From NCBI GenBank assembly GCA_014382015.1, contig JACNKN010000066.1:1-64000 (forward strand): DNA of 64,000 nucleotides, given 5' to 3'. This document shows positions 27,370 to 34,420 of the stretch, piece after piece (within the stretch, counting starts at the first letter, position 1; each line of letters starts with the position of its first letter). The DNA is from Fidelibacterota bacterium (GTDB lineage: Bacteria > Fidelibacterota > Marinisomatia > Marinisomatales > TCS55). The notes beneath the pieces are model-generated. The model searched no databases. It saw only the letters and a list, made by a program, of their open reading frames with translations, and was not told the origin of the DNA. The position numbers were made by a program, and so were the translations under genes.

Positions 27370-27795
27370 TTAATTAACTATCTTTTGATAAATCCATTGC
27401 AGGAAGGAGATTAAGGAGTATAGTAAAATGATATATCCGGATTTTTTCATGGACCATAAGATTGAATTCCAATCAGCCAGATTACCCGCACCGTTATCTT
27501 GAATAATAATAAATCCTAAAACAATTACAATGGCCGCAAATGGTATCTTTTTACTACTAAATAAATGTTTGTCAATTAAAGCAGACGGACTTTCTGCAAA
27601 AGATTCATTTACCTTCTGTGGCTCGCCTATTTCTGGGACAGTAGTGGCATCTTGTAACACCCAAGAGCCAGATGATGGTGTGTCAAGTTCCGAATCAGGC
27701 CCTGATGTTTTATTTGGGAAGTAAGTTAATTCTGAAGATGAAATCTCCTGGCGTCGAATCGATTTAATTTTTGCTGCATATTTCCTTTTTGGCAT
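27370..27795 (-). CDS. small membrane protein of unknown function
   Basis: A 141-aa protein. The N-terminal 80 residues are basic then polar and low in complexity (Ser, Glu, Pro rich). The C-terminal part holds two hydrophobic helices (about 84-100 and 113-135) ending in a short basic tail. No family is recognised. The gene lies 2 bp downstream of the TIGR04255-like gene and is the last gene of the first accessory operon. Confidence 0.6.
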   Translation of the reverse strand: MPKRKYAAKIKSIRRQEISSSELTYFPNKTSGPDSELDTPSSGSWVLQDATTVPEIGEPQKVNESFAESPSALIDKHLFSSKKIPFAAIVIVLGFIIIQDNGAGNLADWNSILWSMKKSGYIILLYSLISFLQWIYQKIVN

Positions 27796-27797
27796 TA

Positions 27798-28511
27798 TTA
27801 ATCTTCAAATATTAGATCAATAATTTTTTGGTGTTTTGCCCAAGATTCAGAGGCAAAAGTTGAAATAAGATCAAACAACTTTTCATCTGATACTATATTG
27901 TGAGGTTTTTGCCAATAATCAATGTCTATATATAGACCAACTTCGGGAAGCGTCCCCTGAATATTTAGAAATTGATGCGCCTGATCCTCCTTCATTGGCC
28001 CACTCTGGGTGTTGAAGTTCCCATGCTTCTCATTAAAATTTAGTGAGCCTCCAATATCTACTAGCTTGGCCCCCATAATAGTTTTTAATTTTTCTGACAT
28101 CATTAAATATCTTGATTCGTATCGAGAACAGAGTTCATCAAATCCCTTGGTAAATTCGGTATATGATTTTTGTCTTACACCAATTCGATCAACTTGAAGA
28201 GGAGTATTAAAACCATCTAACCCCATAATAAATTTTAAAAATTTTAATGTTCTATCTGGAAAATAATGCGCGGTGGGTACATCATTACTTATAAAACCTG
28301 CACTATTAAAACCAACGAAAGCTCGATTTTTTGATGATTTATCAAAAATATCTAAACGATTCTGTATAATTCGCCACTCGCTAAGTTCCATAACATCAGA
28401 TATTTTTTCTGCCCAAGTTCCTCTGAGATCCAATATCTTTGGATTGGCTTTATATCTGATTTCAAAGATTAATTCGTTTAGTGTTATGGGATCTTTACTT
28501 TTATTTTTCAT
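27798..28511 (-). CDS. TIGR04255-like protein
   Basis: A 237-aa soluble protein that resembles the TIGR04255 family, described as sporadically distributed and of unknown function. The opening LNELIFEIRYKANP and the central DRIGVRQKSYTEF are the parts that suggest it. No catalytic motif is visible. Its ATG overlaps the TGA of the 56-aa ORF upstream (ATGA), so the two are translationally coupled. The family call is moderate. Confidence 0.5.
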   Translation of the reverse strand: MKNKSKDPITLNELIFEIRYKANPKILDLRGTWAEKISDVMELSEWRIIQNRLDIFDKSSKNRAFVGFNSAGFISNDVPTAHYFPDRTLKFLKFIMGLDGFNTPLQVDRIGVRQKSYTEFTKGFDELCSRYESRYLMMSEKLKTIMGAKLVDIGGSLNFNEKHGNFNTQSGPMKEDQAHQFLNIQGTLPEVGLYIDIDYWQKPHNIVSDEKLFDLISTFASESWAKHQKIIDLIFED

Positions 28512-28678
28512 TTAAAATACCTCACATATTGTATAATCCCATTCATGATCTGTACCATATGTTTTTTTGAGTATTCATTGACAAGTTGTGCGTTGCTAAC
28601 AATCATGGTGGAGTTAATCCTCCTATTATCGGAAAGGACAATTACAAGTTTATCCTTCAAAACTATCTCAGCAGTCAT
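28508..28678 (-). CDS. 56-aa small protein
   Basis: A short ORF with a good ribosome site (GGGAG, 7 nt before ATG), almost the same leader as the SNase-like gene before it, and an ATGA overlap with the gene after it. The product is basic and mixed, with alternating Val/Ile at the start (EIVLKDKLVIVLSD) and a helical end. No homology is recognised. Translation signals and coupling make it a likely real gene. Confidence 0.65.
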   Translation of the reverse strand: MTAEIVLKDKLVIVLSDNRRINSTMIVSNAQLVNEYSKKHMVQIMNGIIQYVRYFK

Positions 28679-28731
28679 AACTTTCTCCCTTTATTAAATA
28701 ATGCATAGTTCATTGAAATATACAGTCCATA

Positions 28732-29004
28732 TTAAAGTACAGATATTGTTGCCACAATTCTTTGATACACATCTCTGGATTTTATCGTGCATCTAACTTC
28801 TTTACCATTCAACCTTTTCTCTAATGCTTGTTTTGCTTCTAAACCACCAGGCTCATCCAACTCTGAAGAATTTTTTCCCGCAATTCTTATCCTCTCATTA
28901 TCATTATATTCGTAAACATTATTATTTCCAATGTGGGTTACTTCAATATCAAACGTATCGCCATCAATAACCTTAGTTACTGGTCCACTTATTGTATCTG
29001 CCAT
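28732..29004 (-). CDS. short staphylococcal-nuclease-like protein
   Basis: A 90-aa protein covering the SNase (thermonuclease) barrel. VIDGDTFDIEV supplies the calcium-binding Asp, RIRIAG the first catalytic Arg, and RDVYQRIVA the second. The position of the second calcium Asp in the usual GIDAPE motif is Asn here (GKNSSEL), while the catalytic Glu appears retained. It has no signal peptide and stops soon after the barrel strands, shorter than full SNase domains, so nuclease activity is uncertain. A clear GGGAG ribosome site precedes it. It is 15 bp downstream of the GIY-YIG-like gene. Confidence 0.65.
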   Translation of the reverse strand: MADTISGPVTKVIDGDTFDIEVTHIGNNNVYEYNDNERIRIAGKNSSELDEPGGLEAKQALEKRLNGKEVRCTIKSRDVYQRIVATISVL

Positions 29005-29019
29005 AATATTCTCCCTTAT

Positions 29020-29313
29020 TTATGGATTACTCATTGATGTCTTTTTATAGACATACACCTTCTTTGAATTTTCATCACCGCCGCCAGGGCCCCCGTCTAT
29101 TCCCCGATCTAAAAAGTATTTTTCAATTTCTCTAGCATCACTGACTGTGATTGCTTCACGATATATCCAAATATCATGATCAGTTGAAATACCATGATCC
29201 CCAAATAGCCGAGCTCCAATGTTGGCAGTAATCCCAACATAGTAATCACTATAAACAGCACCTTTTAAATAGTTTTCAATGGCATTGATAATCTTTTTTT
29301 TTGTGAACGACAT
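29020..29313 (-). CDS. GIY-YIG-like small protein
   Basis: A 97-aa protein with a pattern reminiscent of compact GIY-YIG domains. YYVGITANIGARLFGDHG resembles the first motif with its conserved Arg and His, the middle carries REIEKYFLDRGIDGG with the acidic metal-ligand position, and GGGDENSKKVYVYK ends the domain. A nuclease role is a hypothesis only. It is the first gene of the accessory operon that is preceded by dyad site A; no Shine-Dalgarno site is visible. Confidence 0.5.
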   Translation of the reverse strand: MSFTKKKIINAIENYLKGAVYSDYYVGITANIGARLFGDHGISTDHDIWIYREAITVSDAREIEKYFLDRGIDGGPGGGDENSKKVYVYKKTSMSNP

Positions 29314-29344
29314 TTTATTATTTTATTTAAATATTAACTAAATA

Positions 29345-29387
29345 TTATCCTACCCTTGTCATCAAATACAATAGAGTACATTACTCA
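29345..29387 (-). promoter_or_regulatory. regulon site A: dyad plus -10 of the GIY-YIG/SNase operon
   Basis: The dyad GAGTA-CAT-TACTC (29375-29387) is followed on the minus strand, after 24 bp, by GATAAT (29350..29345), a -10 hexamer. The predicted start near 29338 leaves a 25-nt leader to the ATG at 29313. Dyad centre near -43, a typical activator position overlapping -35. Flanks AATA and ATTTTT are shared with site C. Confidence 0.7.
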
Positions 29388-29435
29388 TTTTTTACTATAA
29401 AATAGAAAAATGTTGTGATAAAAATTCGGTCATAA

Positions 29436-30098
29436 TTAGTAATCATTTATAATCCCACTGTTCATGGCATAGCGGGTCAGTCCGGCCACATCGTGTATAT
29501 CCAATTTATTCATAATATGTTGTCGATGATTGGCAACAGTTCTTTTATCGATTGACAATAATTTTGATATTTCAGGGGTGCTGTGACCCTCGGCAACAAG
29601 TTGAAGCACTTCTCTTTCTCTTGTTGTCAATACTTGCTTTCTTTCACCTTTCTTTTTCCCGAGTGACTCCGCCAGTTTTCGATAGCCGTCCAAAACAGAT
29701 TGGGACACAATTGAGCTAAAATATGCTCGGCCCATATTGATCTCATGAATTGCTGTAAAAATTTCTTTAGATGCTGATTTTTTTAATACATAACCATTAG
29801 CGCCAACTTCTATGGCGCTACGGATATACTCTTCATCAGAATACATGGAGAGAATTATTATTTTTATTTTTGGAAATTCCTTTTTGATCTGCCGCGTTGT
29901 TTCAATTCCATTTAAAATGGGCATACTCACATCCATGATTACAATATCAGGGTTCAGTTCTTTTACTTGTTTAATAGCAACTTTGCCATCTTCTGCTTCA
30001 CCAACAACTTCAATTTCAGAATCAGAATCCAATAATAATTTAAATCCCTCCCTTACGATAGCATGATCATCAGCTATCAATACTTTTATTTTTTCCAT
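29436..30098 (-). CDS. NarL/LuxR-type response regulator
   Basis: A 220-aa two-component regulator. The receiver domain (about 1-120) has Asp10/Asp11, phosphoacceptor Asp56 in VIMDVSMP and Lys106. The C-terminal LuxR-type helix-turn-helix (about 155-218) begins LTTREREVLQLVAEG. It lies 38 bp downstream of the histidine kinase, its obvious partner, with AAGGAA as ribosome site. I infer it binds the dyad sites found before all four accessory operons, including its own. One half of the dyad, TACTCAT, matches the NarL heptamer consensus TACYYMT. Confidence 0.93.
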   Translation of the reverse strand: MEKIKVLIADDHAIVREGFKLLLDSDSEIEVVGEAEDGKVAIKQVKELNPDIVIMDVSMPILNGIETTRQIKKEFPKIKIIILSMYSDEEYIRSAIEVGANGYVLKKSASKEIFTAIHEINMGRAYFSSIVSQSVLDGYRKLAESLGKKKGERKQVLTTREREVLQLVAEGHSTPEISKLLSIDKRTVANHRQHIMNKLDIHDVAGLTRYAMNSGIINDY

Positions 30099-30136
30099 TA
30101 TATTTTCCTTAGAATTGATTTGTTATAGATCATAGT

Positions 30137-30964
30137 TCACGATTCCCCCAAAGGAATATCAATTTTAAGGGTAGTGCCGATCTTTTCTTTAGATAATATT
30201 GTAAATTCACCACCTACACTCCATACACGTTCTTGGATGCCCTGTAAACCCAATCCTCCATTTTCGGGCTTTACTACCATTTTATTATCAAGATCAAAAC
30301 CAGATCCGTCATCTGTAATTCTCAATAAAACTGATTTCTTTTCCCGGTAGATGTTGATAATTACTTTTTGTGCATCAGCATGTTTGGCCACGTTATTTAA
30401 AGCCTCCTGCATCACACGGTATAGGGTAGTTTTAATTTTATCATCAAGATTATAAATTGAATCTTCATCATTTAATTCAACATCAATACCTGTCCGATTT
30501 ATGAATCCCCTGATGTGAGTCCTAAAAGCCTGAAAAATCCCCAGGTTATCTAGAACAGAAGGACGTAATTCATAAGAAATACGATGAACATCATCTATCG
30601 TTTTATCGATGAGATTCTGACAATCCATAATCCATTTATCCAAATCTTTTGTTTTTCCATTTTTATTAATCAGTTCTAAATTTAGACTAATAGCAGTTAA
30701 TGTCTGTCCAATTTCATCGTGTAGATTCCGGCTGATTCTAACCCGCTCCCTTTCCTGAGTATTTCTTAATTCATTAGATAGAATTTTTAGCTTCTCCTTT
30801 TGTATTCGAAGTGTTTCAGATAATTTTTTATACTTTTTTTCTGAATCTATCACCAATTTTAATTTTTTTTCTTTTTCCTTTAAGAGTCTTTTTTGACTTA
30901 TCCCAACTCCGGTAATAATAATTATGGAAAATGAAAGAAATACCAAAGTACCAATTATCAACAA
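30137..30964 (-). CDS. sensor histidine kinase, HisKA_3 (NarX/DesK-like)
   Basis: A 275-aa kinase with a single N-terminal membrane helix (about 3-22), a coiled coil (about 25-75), phosphoacceptor His82 in LHDEIGQ and an ATPase domain with N-box EALNNVAKHA (about 187-196), DDGSGF and NGGLGLQG (about 235-242). There is no extracellular or cytoplasmic sensor domain, so the signal must come from a partner, most likely the polytopic membrane protein encoded 11 bp upstream. The best start in frame is TTG at 30964. No ATG is available upstream, so the N-terminus is uncertain by some residues. Confidence 0.9.
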   Translation of the reverse strand: MLIIGTLVFLSFSIIIITGVGISQKRLLKEKEKKLKLVIDSEKKYKKLSETLRIQKEKLKILSNELRNTQERERVRISRNLHDEIGQTLTAISLNLELINKNGKTKDLDKWIMDCQNLIDKTIDDVHRISYELRPSVLDNLGIFQAFRTHIRGFINRTGIDVELNDEDSIYNLDDKIKTTLYRVMQEALNNVAKHADAQKVIINIYREKKSVLLRITDDGSGFDLDNKMVVKPENGGLGLQGIQERVWSVGGEFTILSKEKIGTTLKIDIPLGES

Positions 30965-30975
30965 CCACCAAAATT

Positions 30976-31590
30976 CTATCTGTGTCTTAATAACAAAAAT
31001 CCTTTTGTATAAAACAAGTTGGACACAATCGATAATAAACTATGAAACATCCAAGTGCTAATCAGTATAGTACTGCTTAAGGCAAATAGCACCAAGTTCC
31101 CTGAAAAGCATATCAAAAATCCTGAAGTAATCCAGAAAACAGACCTTGTTTGGTTAATCTTATCACCTTCTTTTAAAAGGTTTATAAGTATGTATGAAGA
31201 TACTATTATTAAAATTGCACTTGATAATGAACTTGAAAAATTATCAAATGAAGATAGATCCTCCAAAAACAACTTAAACAATATCCAAATAATTGAATAT
31301 ATAGCGATAACAAAGTTTATTATCCGTGTTGATTTCGCTGACGGTTGCCAGCAAGCTAATATGGCCATAATAAATACAAATTCAATTAATGTATAAAAAT
31401 GGAATACCACCATATTGTTGATTCCCCTGCTCGCTAATATCAAATTAACGATTGTAGTACCAAACGAAAATATCAAGAACAGAAAAAAGAGTTTATGCCC
31501 CCTTCCTATTTTCTTATAACTATATAAAGCCACAATAATAGGAAAGAGACCTGACACCTCTGCTATCTTTATTATTAATGGTATAGTCAA
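30976..31590 (-). CDS. polytopic membrane protein, candidate sensor partner
   Basis: A 204-aa inner-membrane protein with about six to seven hydrophobic helices and almost no loops. No family with known function is recognised. It starts at TTG (31590), because an in-frame stop lies just upstream. It sits between the 104-aa protein (9 bp) and the histidine kinase (11 bp) that lacks its own sensor. By position it is the probable membrane signal receiver or anchor of this two-component system. Confidence 0.65.
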   Translation of the reverse strand: MTIPLIIKIAEVSGLFPIIVALYSYKKIGRGHKLFFLFLIFSFGTTIVNLILASRGINNMVVFHFYTLIEFVFIMAILACWQPSAKSTRIINFVIAIYSIIWILFKLFLEDLSSFDNFSSSLSSAILIIVSSYILINLLKEGDKINQTRSVFWITSGFLICFSGNLVLFALSSTILISTWMFHSLLSIVSNLFYTKGFLLLRHR

Positions 31591-31599
31591 TAATTATTC

Positions 31600-31914
31600 T
31601 TAACTATTTAATTCATTCTCTTCACCACAAAATGGCGGGCAAGCTCTATCTCTCTCTGCCAAAAGACCTTCAATTAAGTCATTTTCCATATCATCTACAC
31701 CTACTAAAACTGGCTCAGGCGTTCCATTATCTGCTTCTCCAAAATAGATTCTTATTCCCACACAACTCTCCTGATCCAAGATTTTTTGCAATGTATCTTT
31801 TCCAAAAAAACCTCCTTTTTTTGCTCCTTCCCCGGCTTTACTTCTATAATTACGGGTAAGTTTGGCCGCTTCTTCTAACGTAATTGAATGATCTTCATTT
31901 CCTGTGAATGACAT
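31600..31914 (-). CDS. 104-aa conserved small protein with CPPFCG end
   Basis: A soluble protein without signal peptide. Features are ITLEEAAKLTRNYR near the start, GGFFGKDTLQKILDQESCVGIRIYFG in two adjoining blocks in the middle, VLVGVD, and a C-terminal CPPFCG with two cysteines. I recall similar small proteins of unknown function in Bacteroidetes but cannot name a family. AGGAG precedes the ATG by 8 nt. It is the first gene of the operon with the membrane protein, kinase and regulator and is preceded by dyad site B. Confidence 0.7.
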   Translation of the reverse strand: MSFTGNEDHSITLEEAAKLTRNYRSKAGEGAKKGGFFGKDTLQKILDQESCVGIRIYFGEADNGTPEPVLVGVDDMENDLIEGLLAERDRACPPFCGEENELNS

Positions 31915-31984
31915 AATCTAACTCCTTTATTTGGTTTTTAAGACATTATCTGTATATCCGTTATTTCAATCATAATTGAAATCA

Positions 31985-32029
31985 TTTATAGGTTCATATA
32001 CCTATTAAAACTATTGAGTGACGATACTC
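31985..32029 (-). promoter_or_regulatory. regulon site B: dyad plus -10 of the two-component operon
   Basis: Plus-strand GAGTG-ACGA-TACTC (32016-32029) is the four-base-spacer version of the dyad. On the minus strand TATAAA (31990..31985) follows after 25 bp. The predicted start near 31978 gives a leader of about 64 nt. An extra half-site AATAGAGTA lies at 32036-32044. If the local regulator binds here the operon is autoregulated. Confidence 0.62.
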
Positions 32030-32102
32030 AGGAACAATAGAGTAAATGCCCTATTTCCATGATTAGCAAAATGGACAGTTGAAAACAAATCAGCATTGCC
32101 TA

Positions 32103-32258
32103 TTATATGTCAGGGTATTTTACCCTTACTTCATTATCTGCATCTTGCTTGATCTTATTAATGTCCGTTTCACTTAAGTTGACCGCTTCGGATAACTTTT
32201 CAACATATTTTTCCAATAAGATAACTCTTTTTAGCAATTCGCCTGTACGAATATTCAT
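32103..32258 (-). CDS. 51-aa small protein, paralogue of the 42-aa ORF
   Basis: A charged, helical, coiled-coil-like peptide that begins MNIRTGELLKRVILLEKYVE and continues through SEAVNLSETDINKIK. Over the first 40 residues 31 are identical to the small ORF at 36753-36881. Both follow, by 36 bp, a gene ending in a near-identical C-terminal sorting domain. A weak purine-rich ribosome site (GAGAGAAG) precedes ATG. No double-glycine or signal peptide is present, so it looks cytosolic rather than an exported bacteriocin-like precursor. Function unknown. Confidence 0.7.
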   Translation of the reverse strand: MNIRTGELLKRVILLEKYVEKLSEAVNLSETDINKIKQDADNEVRVKYPDI

Positions 32259-32570
32259 TTTCTTCTCTCATTTCTTATTAATTGTAAGGATGCTTTATTT
32301 AAGCAATACCATTTTATTAGTTTCCGTGAAGGTCTGCCGACTTTCTTTTGATTCAGCCGTCATTTTCAGCAAATACATGCCTGCCGGTACTTTGTTGCCA
32401 TTTTTATCGGTGGCATCCCAGGTTTTACGTTTATATCCGGCAGACTCATTACCATTGGTCCAACGGGTAACTTCAATTCCCCTTAAATCATAAATAACCA
32501 GGGTAACTGAACTGGCTTCCGGCAATTCATATTTTATTGTAGTGGTGGGGTTAAAGGGGTTGGGGTGATT
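32103..32570 (-). repeat. duplicated sorting-domain + small-ORF module, copy 1
   Basis: The last roughly 90 codons of the subtilase, the 36-bp spacer (AATTAATAAGAAATGAGAG shared) and the 51-aa ORF are strongly similar in DNA to 36753-37195. The similarity stops upstream of the NPFNP sorting domain, so the module rather than the whole gene was copied. Confidence 0.75.
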
Positions 32571-34319
32571 CTGTTCCAAAGCAAATTTGTCGGGAATTAG
32601 ATTGTTAACATCCGTAATCTCATTCTGCATTTTAAAGAAGCTATATCCCCATACAGAGACTGAATTAGAAGGATTAGACTCACCATTATTATTCACAGCA
32701 GTGACCTGATAATAAAAATCTTCAGCTTCCCAATCGTTTGGGTTTCTTATTTCAAGGGTGCCATCAATATAGGTGGTTGATGATGAACTTCCCAATAAAA
32801 ACCAATTGGGATCCCAAGAAACGCGACGATAAACATTGTACGAAGTTGCCCCCGTACTTGTTTGCCAACTCAATATCGGGGAATTTCCGATACCATTGGG
32901 ATTGGTAATGACAAGGCTGGTGGGTTGGGCAGGTAATGATATAAAAATTAATGCATCATGAGCATTCACACGACCGTAACCCATTTTGTTATTCCAGATG
33001 CCGTAGGTCTTATTTTGGTTATAGCTATAAATATCGGTCCTGACTTTTTCGGCTGTACTGGCTATGATTTCCTCAATATCACTATTTGTGAGTGTCGCAT
33101 CAAAAGATTTTAAAAGAGCGGCAATGCCTGCCACTTGGGGAGCTGCATATGAAGTTCCACTGCCGGTACCATAAGTATCATTTTTACGAGTGCTCCAAAT
33201 ATCGACACCTGGCGCAACAACATCCAAAGTAGTCCCATAATTTGAAAAGGACGCTTTCAAATCACTTTTGCCTGAAGCACCAACTGCGAAAACATTCTGT
33301 ACACTGGCAGGGTAACTTACTGTAGATGAATAGCTATTACCTGAGGAGCAATCAATAAAAACCCCATAAGTATTGTGTGCCGATGCAATCGCTAAATTAA
33401 TTGCGGATGATTGACCTACGGACAAGCTCATAGTTATAATATCAACGCCCATGTATGCAGCATAAAGAATTGCATCATCAAGAATTGATCCATCTGGATA
33501 GGAATCGCCAACACCCGCGATAAGCATTTTAGAACCACTTGAAGAACCCCATCCTCCCGCAACACCGGCAACACCAATGCCATTATTGGTAACTGCACCG
33601 GCAATACCAGCCACATGAGTACCATGATAAAATGGGCCATTTACGTCATTATTGTCGTTGTGCCAATCCCAGCCCACTAGGTCATCTACCACACCATTAC
33701 CATCGTCATCTATGCCATTAATGTCTGCCATATCCCAGACTACACCATCATTATTTATATCCTCTCCGGGATTGACCCATATATTTTTTTCGAGGTCTTC
33801 GTGGAGTACATCTGTACCACTGTCTAATATACCAATGGTGACATTGGGGGATCCCGTTTCAATATCCCATGCATTCGGCGTGTCAATATCATAGTCCTGC
33901 GGATGTTTATGGTGCCATTGGTTAGTAAACAATGAATCATTGGGGATGCCAATGTATTCACCAAATGTATTCGCCTCTGCAATTTCAATCAATGGGGATT
34001 TAAGGTAGGCCTGTACTTTCATAAGAGGATCCGCTTTTGAGAGAATTTTGACATCGATAAACCCCAAAATATTCTTATGCAGTACTCGAACGTTTTGGGA
34101 TTTGTTGAATCCGTCTATCGCCTGCTGGCTTACCTCTTTCTTAAACCTTAAAGTAATTACCGAATTGTTGACTCGGAAACGGCTTCCATTTTCCACTCGG
34201 TACCATTGGCCATCTGTTTTCTCATACTGGCGGTTATTCAGGGACATTTTTTGAGCAGCTACCGTACTCGGTCCCAGGATGCTAATCAATATCCCGACTA
34301 TTATTGCTGTGTGTTTCAT
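32295..34319 (-). CDS. secreted subtilisin-like protease with C-terminal sorting domain
   Basis: A 674-aa S8 peptidase. From the ATG at 34319 (AAGGAG 8 nt upstream) a signal peptide runs to about residue 23 (TVAAQ). A propeptide-like segment is followed by the catalytic Asp in GILDSGTD, His in YHGTHVAGIAG and Ser in GTSYAAPQVAG. A fibronectin type III-like domain and a C-terminal sorting domain with HPNPFNPTTT and a final KMVLLK complete it. The tail type is known from type IX-like secretion in FCB bacteria, so the protein is probably exported across the outer membrane. It is 101 bp downstream of the beta-propeller gene and 36 bp upstream of the 51-aa ORF. Confidence 0.92.
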   Translation of the reverse strand: MKHTAIIVGILISILGPSTVAAQKMSLNNRQYEKTDGQWYRVENGSRFRVNNSVITLRFKKEVSQQAIDGFNKSQNVRVLHKNILGFIDVKILSKADPLMKVQAYLKSPLIEIAEANTFGEYIGIPNDSLFTNQWHHKHPQDYDIDTPNAWDIETGSPNVTIGILDSGTDVLHEDLEKNIWVNPGEDINNDGVVWDMADINGIDDDGNGVVDDLVGWDWHNDNNDVNGPFYHGTHVAGIAGAVTNNGIGVAGVAGGWGSSSGSKMLIAGVGDSYPDGSILDDAILYAAYMGVDIITMSLSVGQSSAINLAIASAHNTYGVFIDCSSGNSYSSTVSYPASVQNVFAVGASGKSDLKASFSNYGTTLDVVAPGVDIWSTRKNDTYGTGSGTSYAAPQVAGIAALLKSFDATLTNSDIEEIIASTAEKVRTDIYSYNQNKTYGIWNNKMGYGRVNAHDALIFISLPAQPTSLVITNPNGIGNSPILSWQTSTGATSYNVYRRVSWDPNWFLLGSSSSTTYIDGTLEIRNPNDWEAEDFYYQVTAVNNNGESNPSNSVSVWGYSFFKMQNEITDVNNLIPDKFALEQNHPNPFNPTTTIKYELPEASSVTLVIYDLRGIEVTRWTNGNESAGYKRKTWDATDKNGNKVPAGMYLLKMTAESKESRQTFTETNKMVLLK

Positions 34320-34420
34320 TAGGTCACTCCTTTTAAAGTAATTTGAATGTTCATAATTCATTAGAAATACTATTGTTCGGTCGACGGTGGGCGAATATGC
34401 ATAAAACCTTTGGCCATTAA

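Noticed and set aside
29388-29440. Terminator after the response regulator gene
   Set aside because: An AT-only imperfect stem with a bulge is visible, too weak to call.
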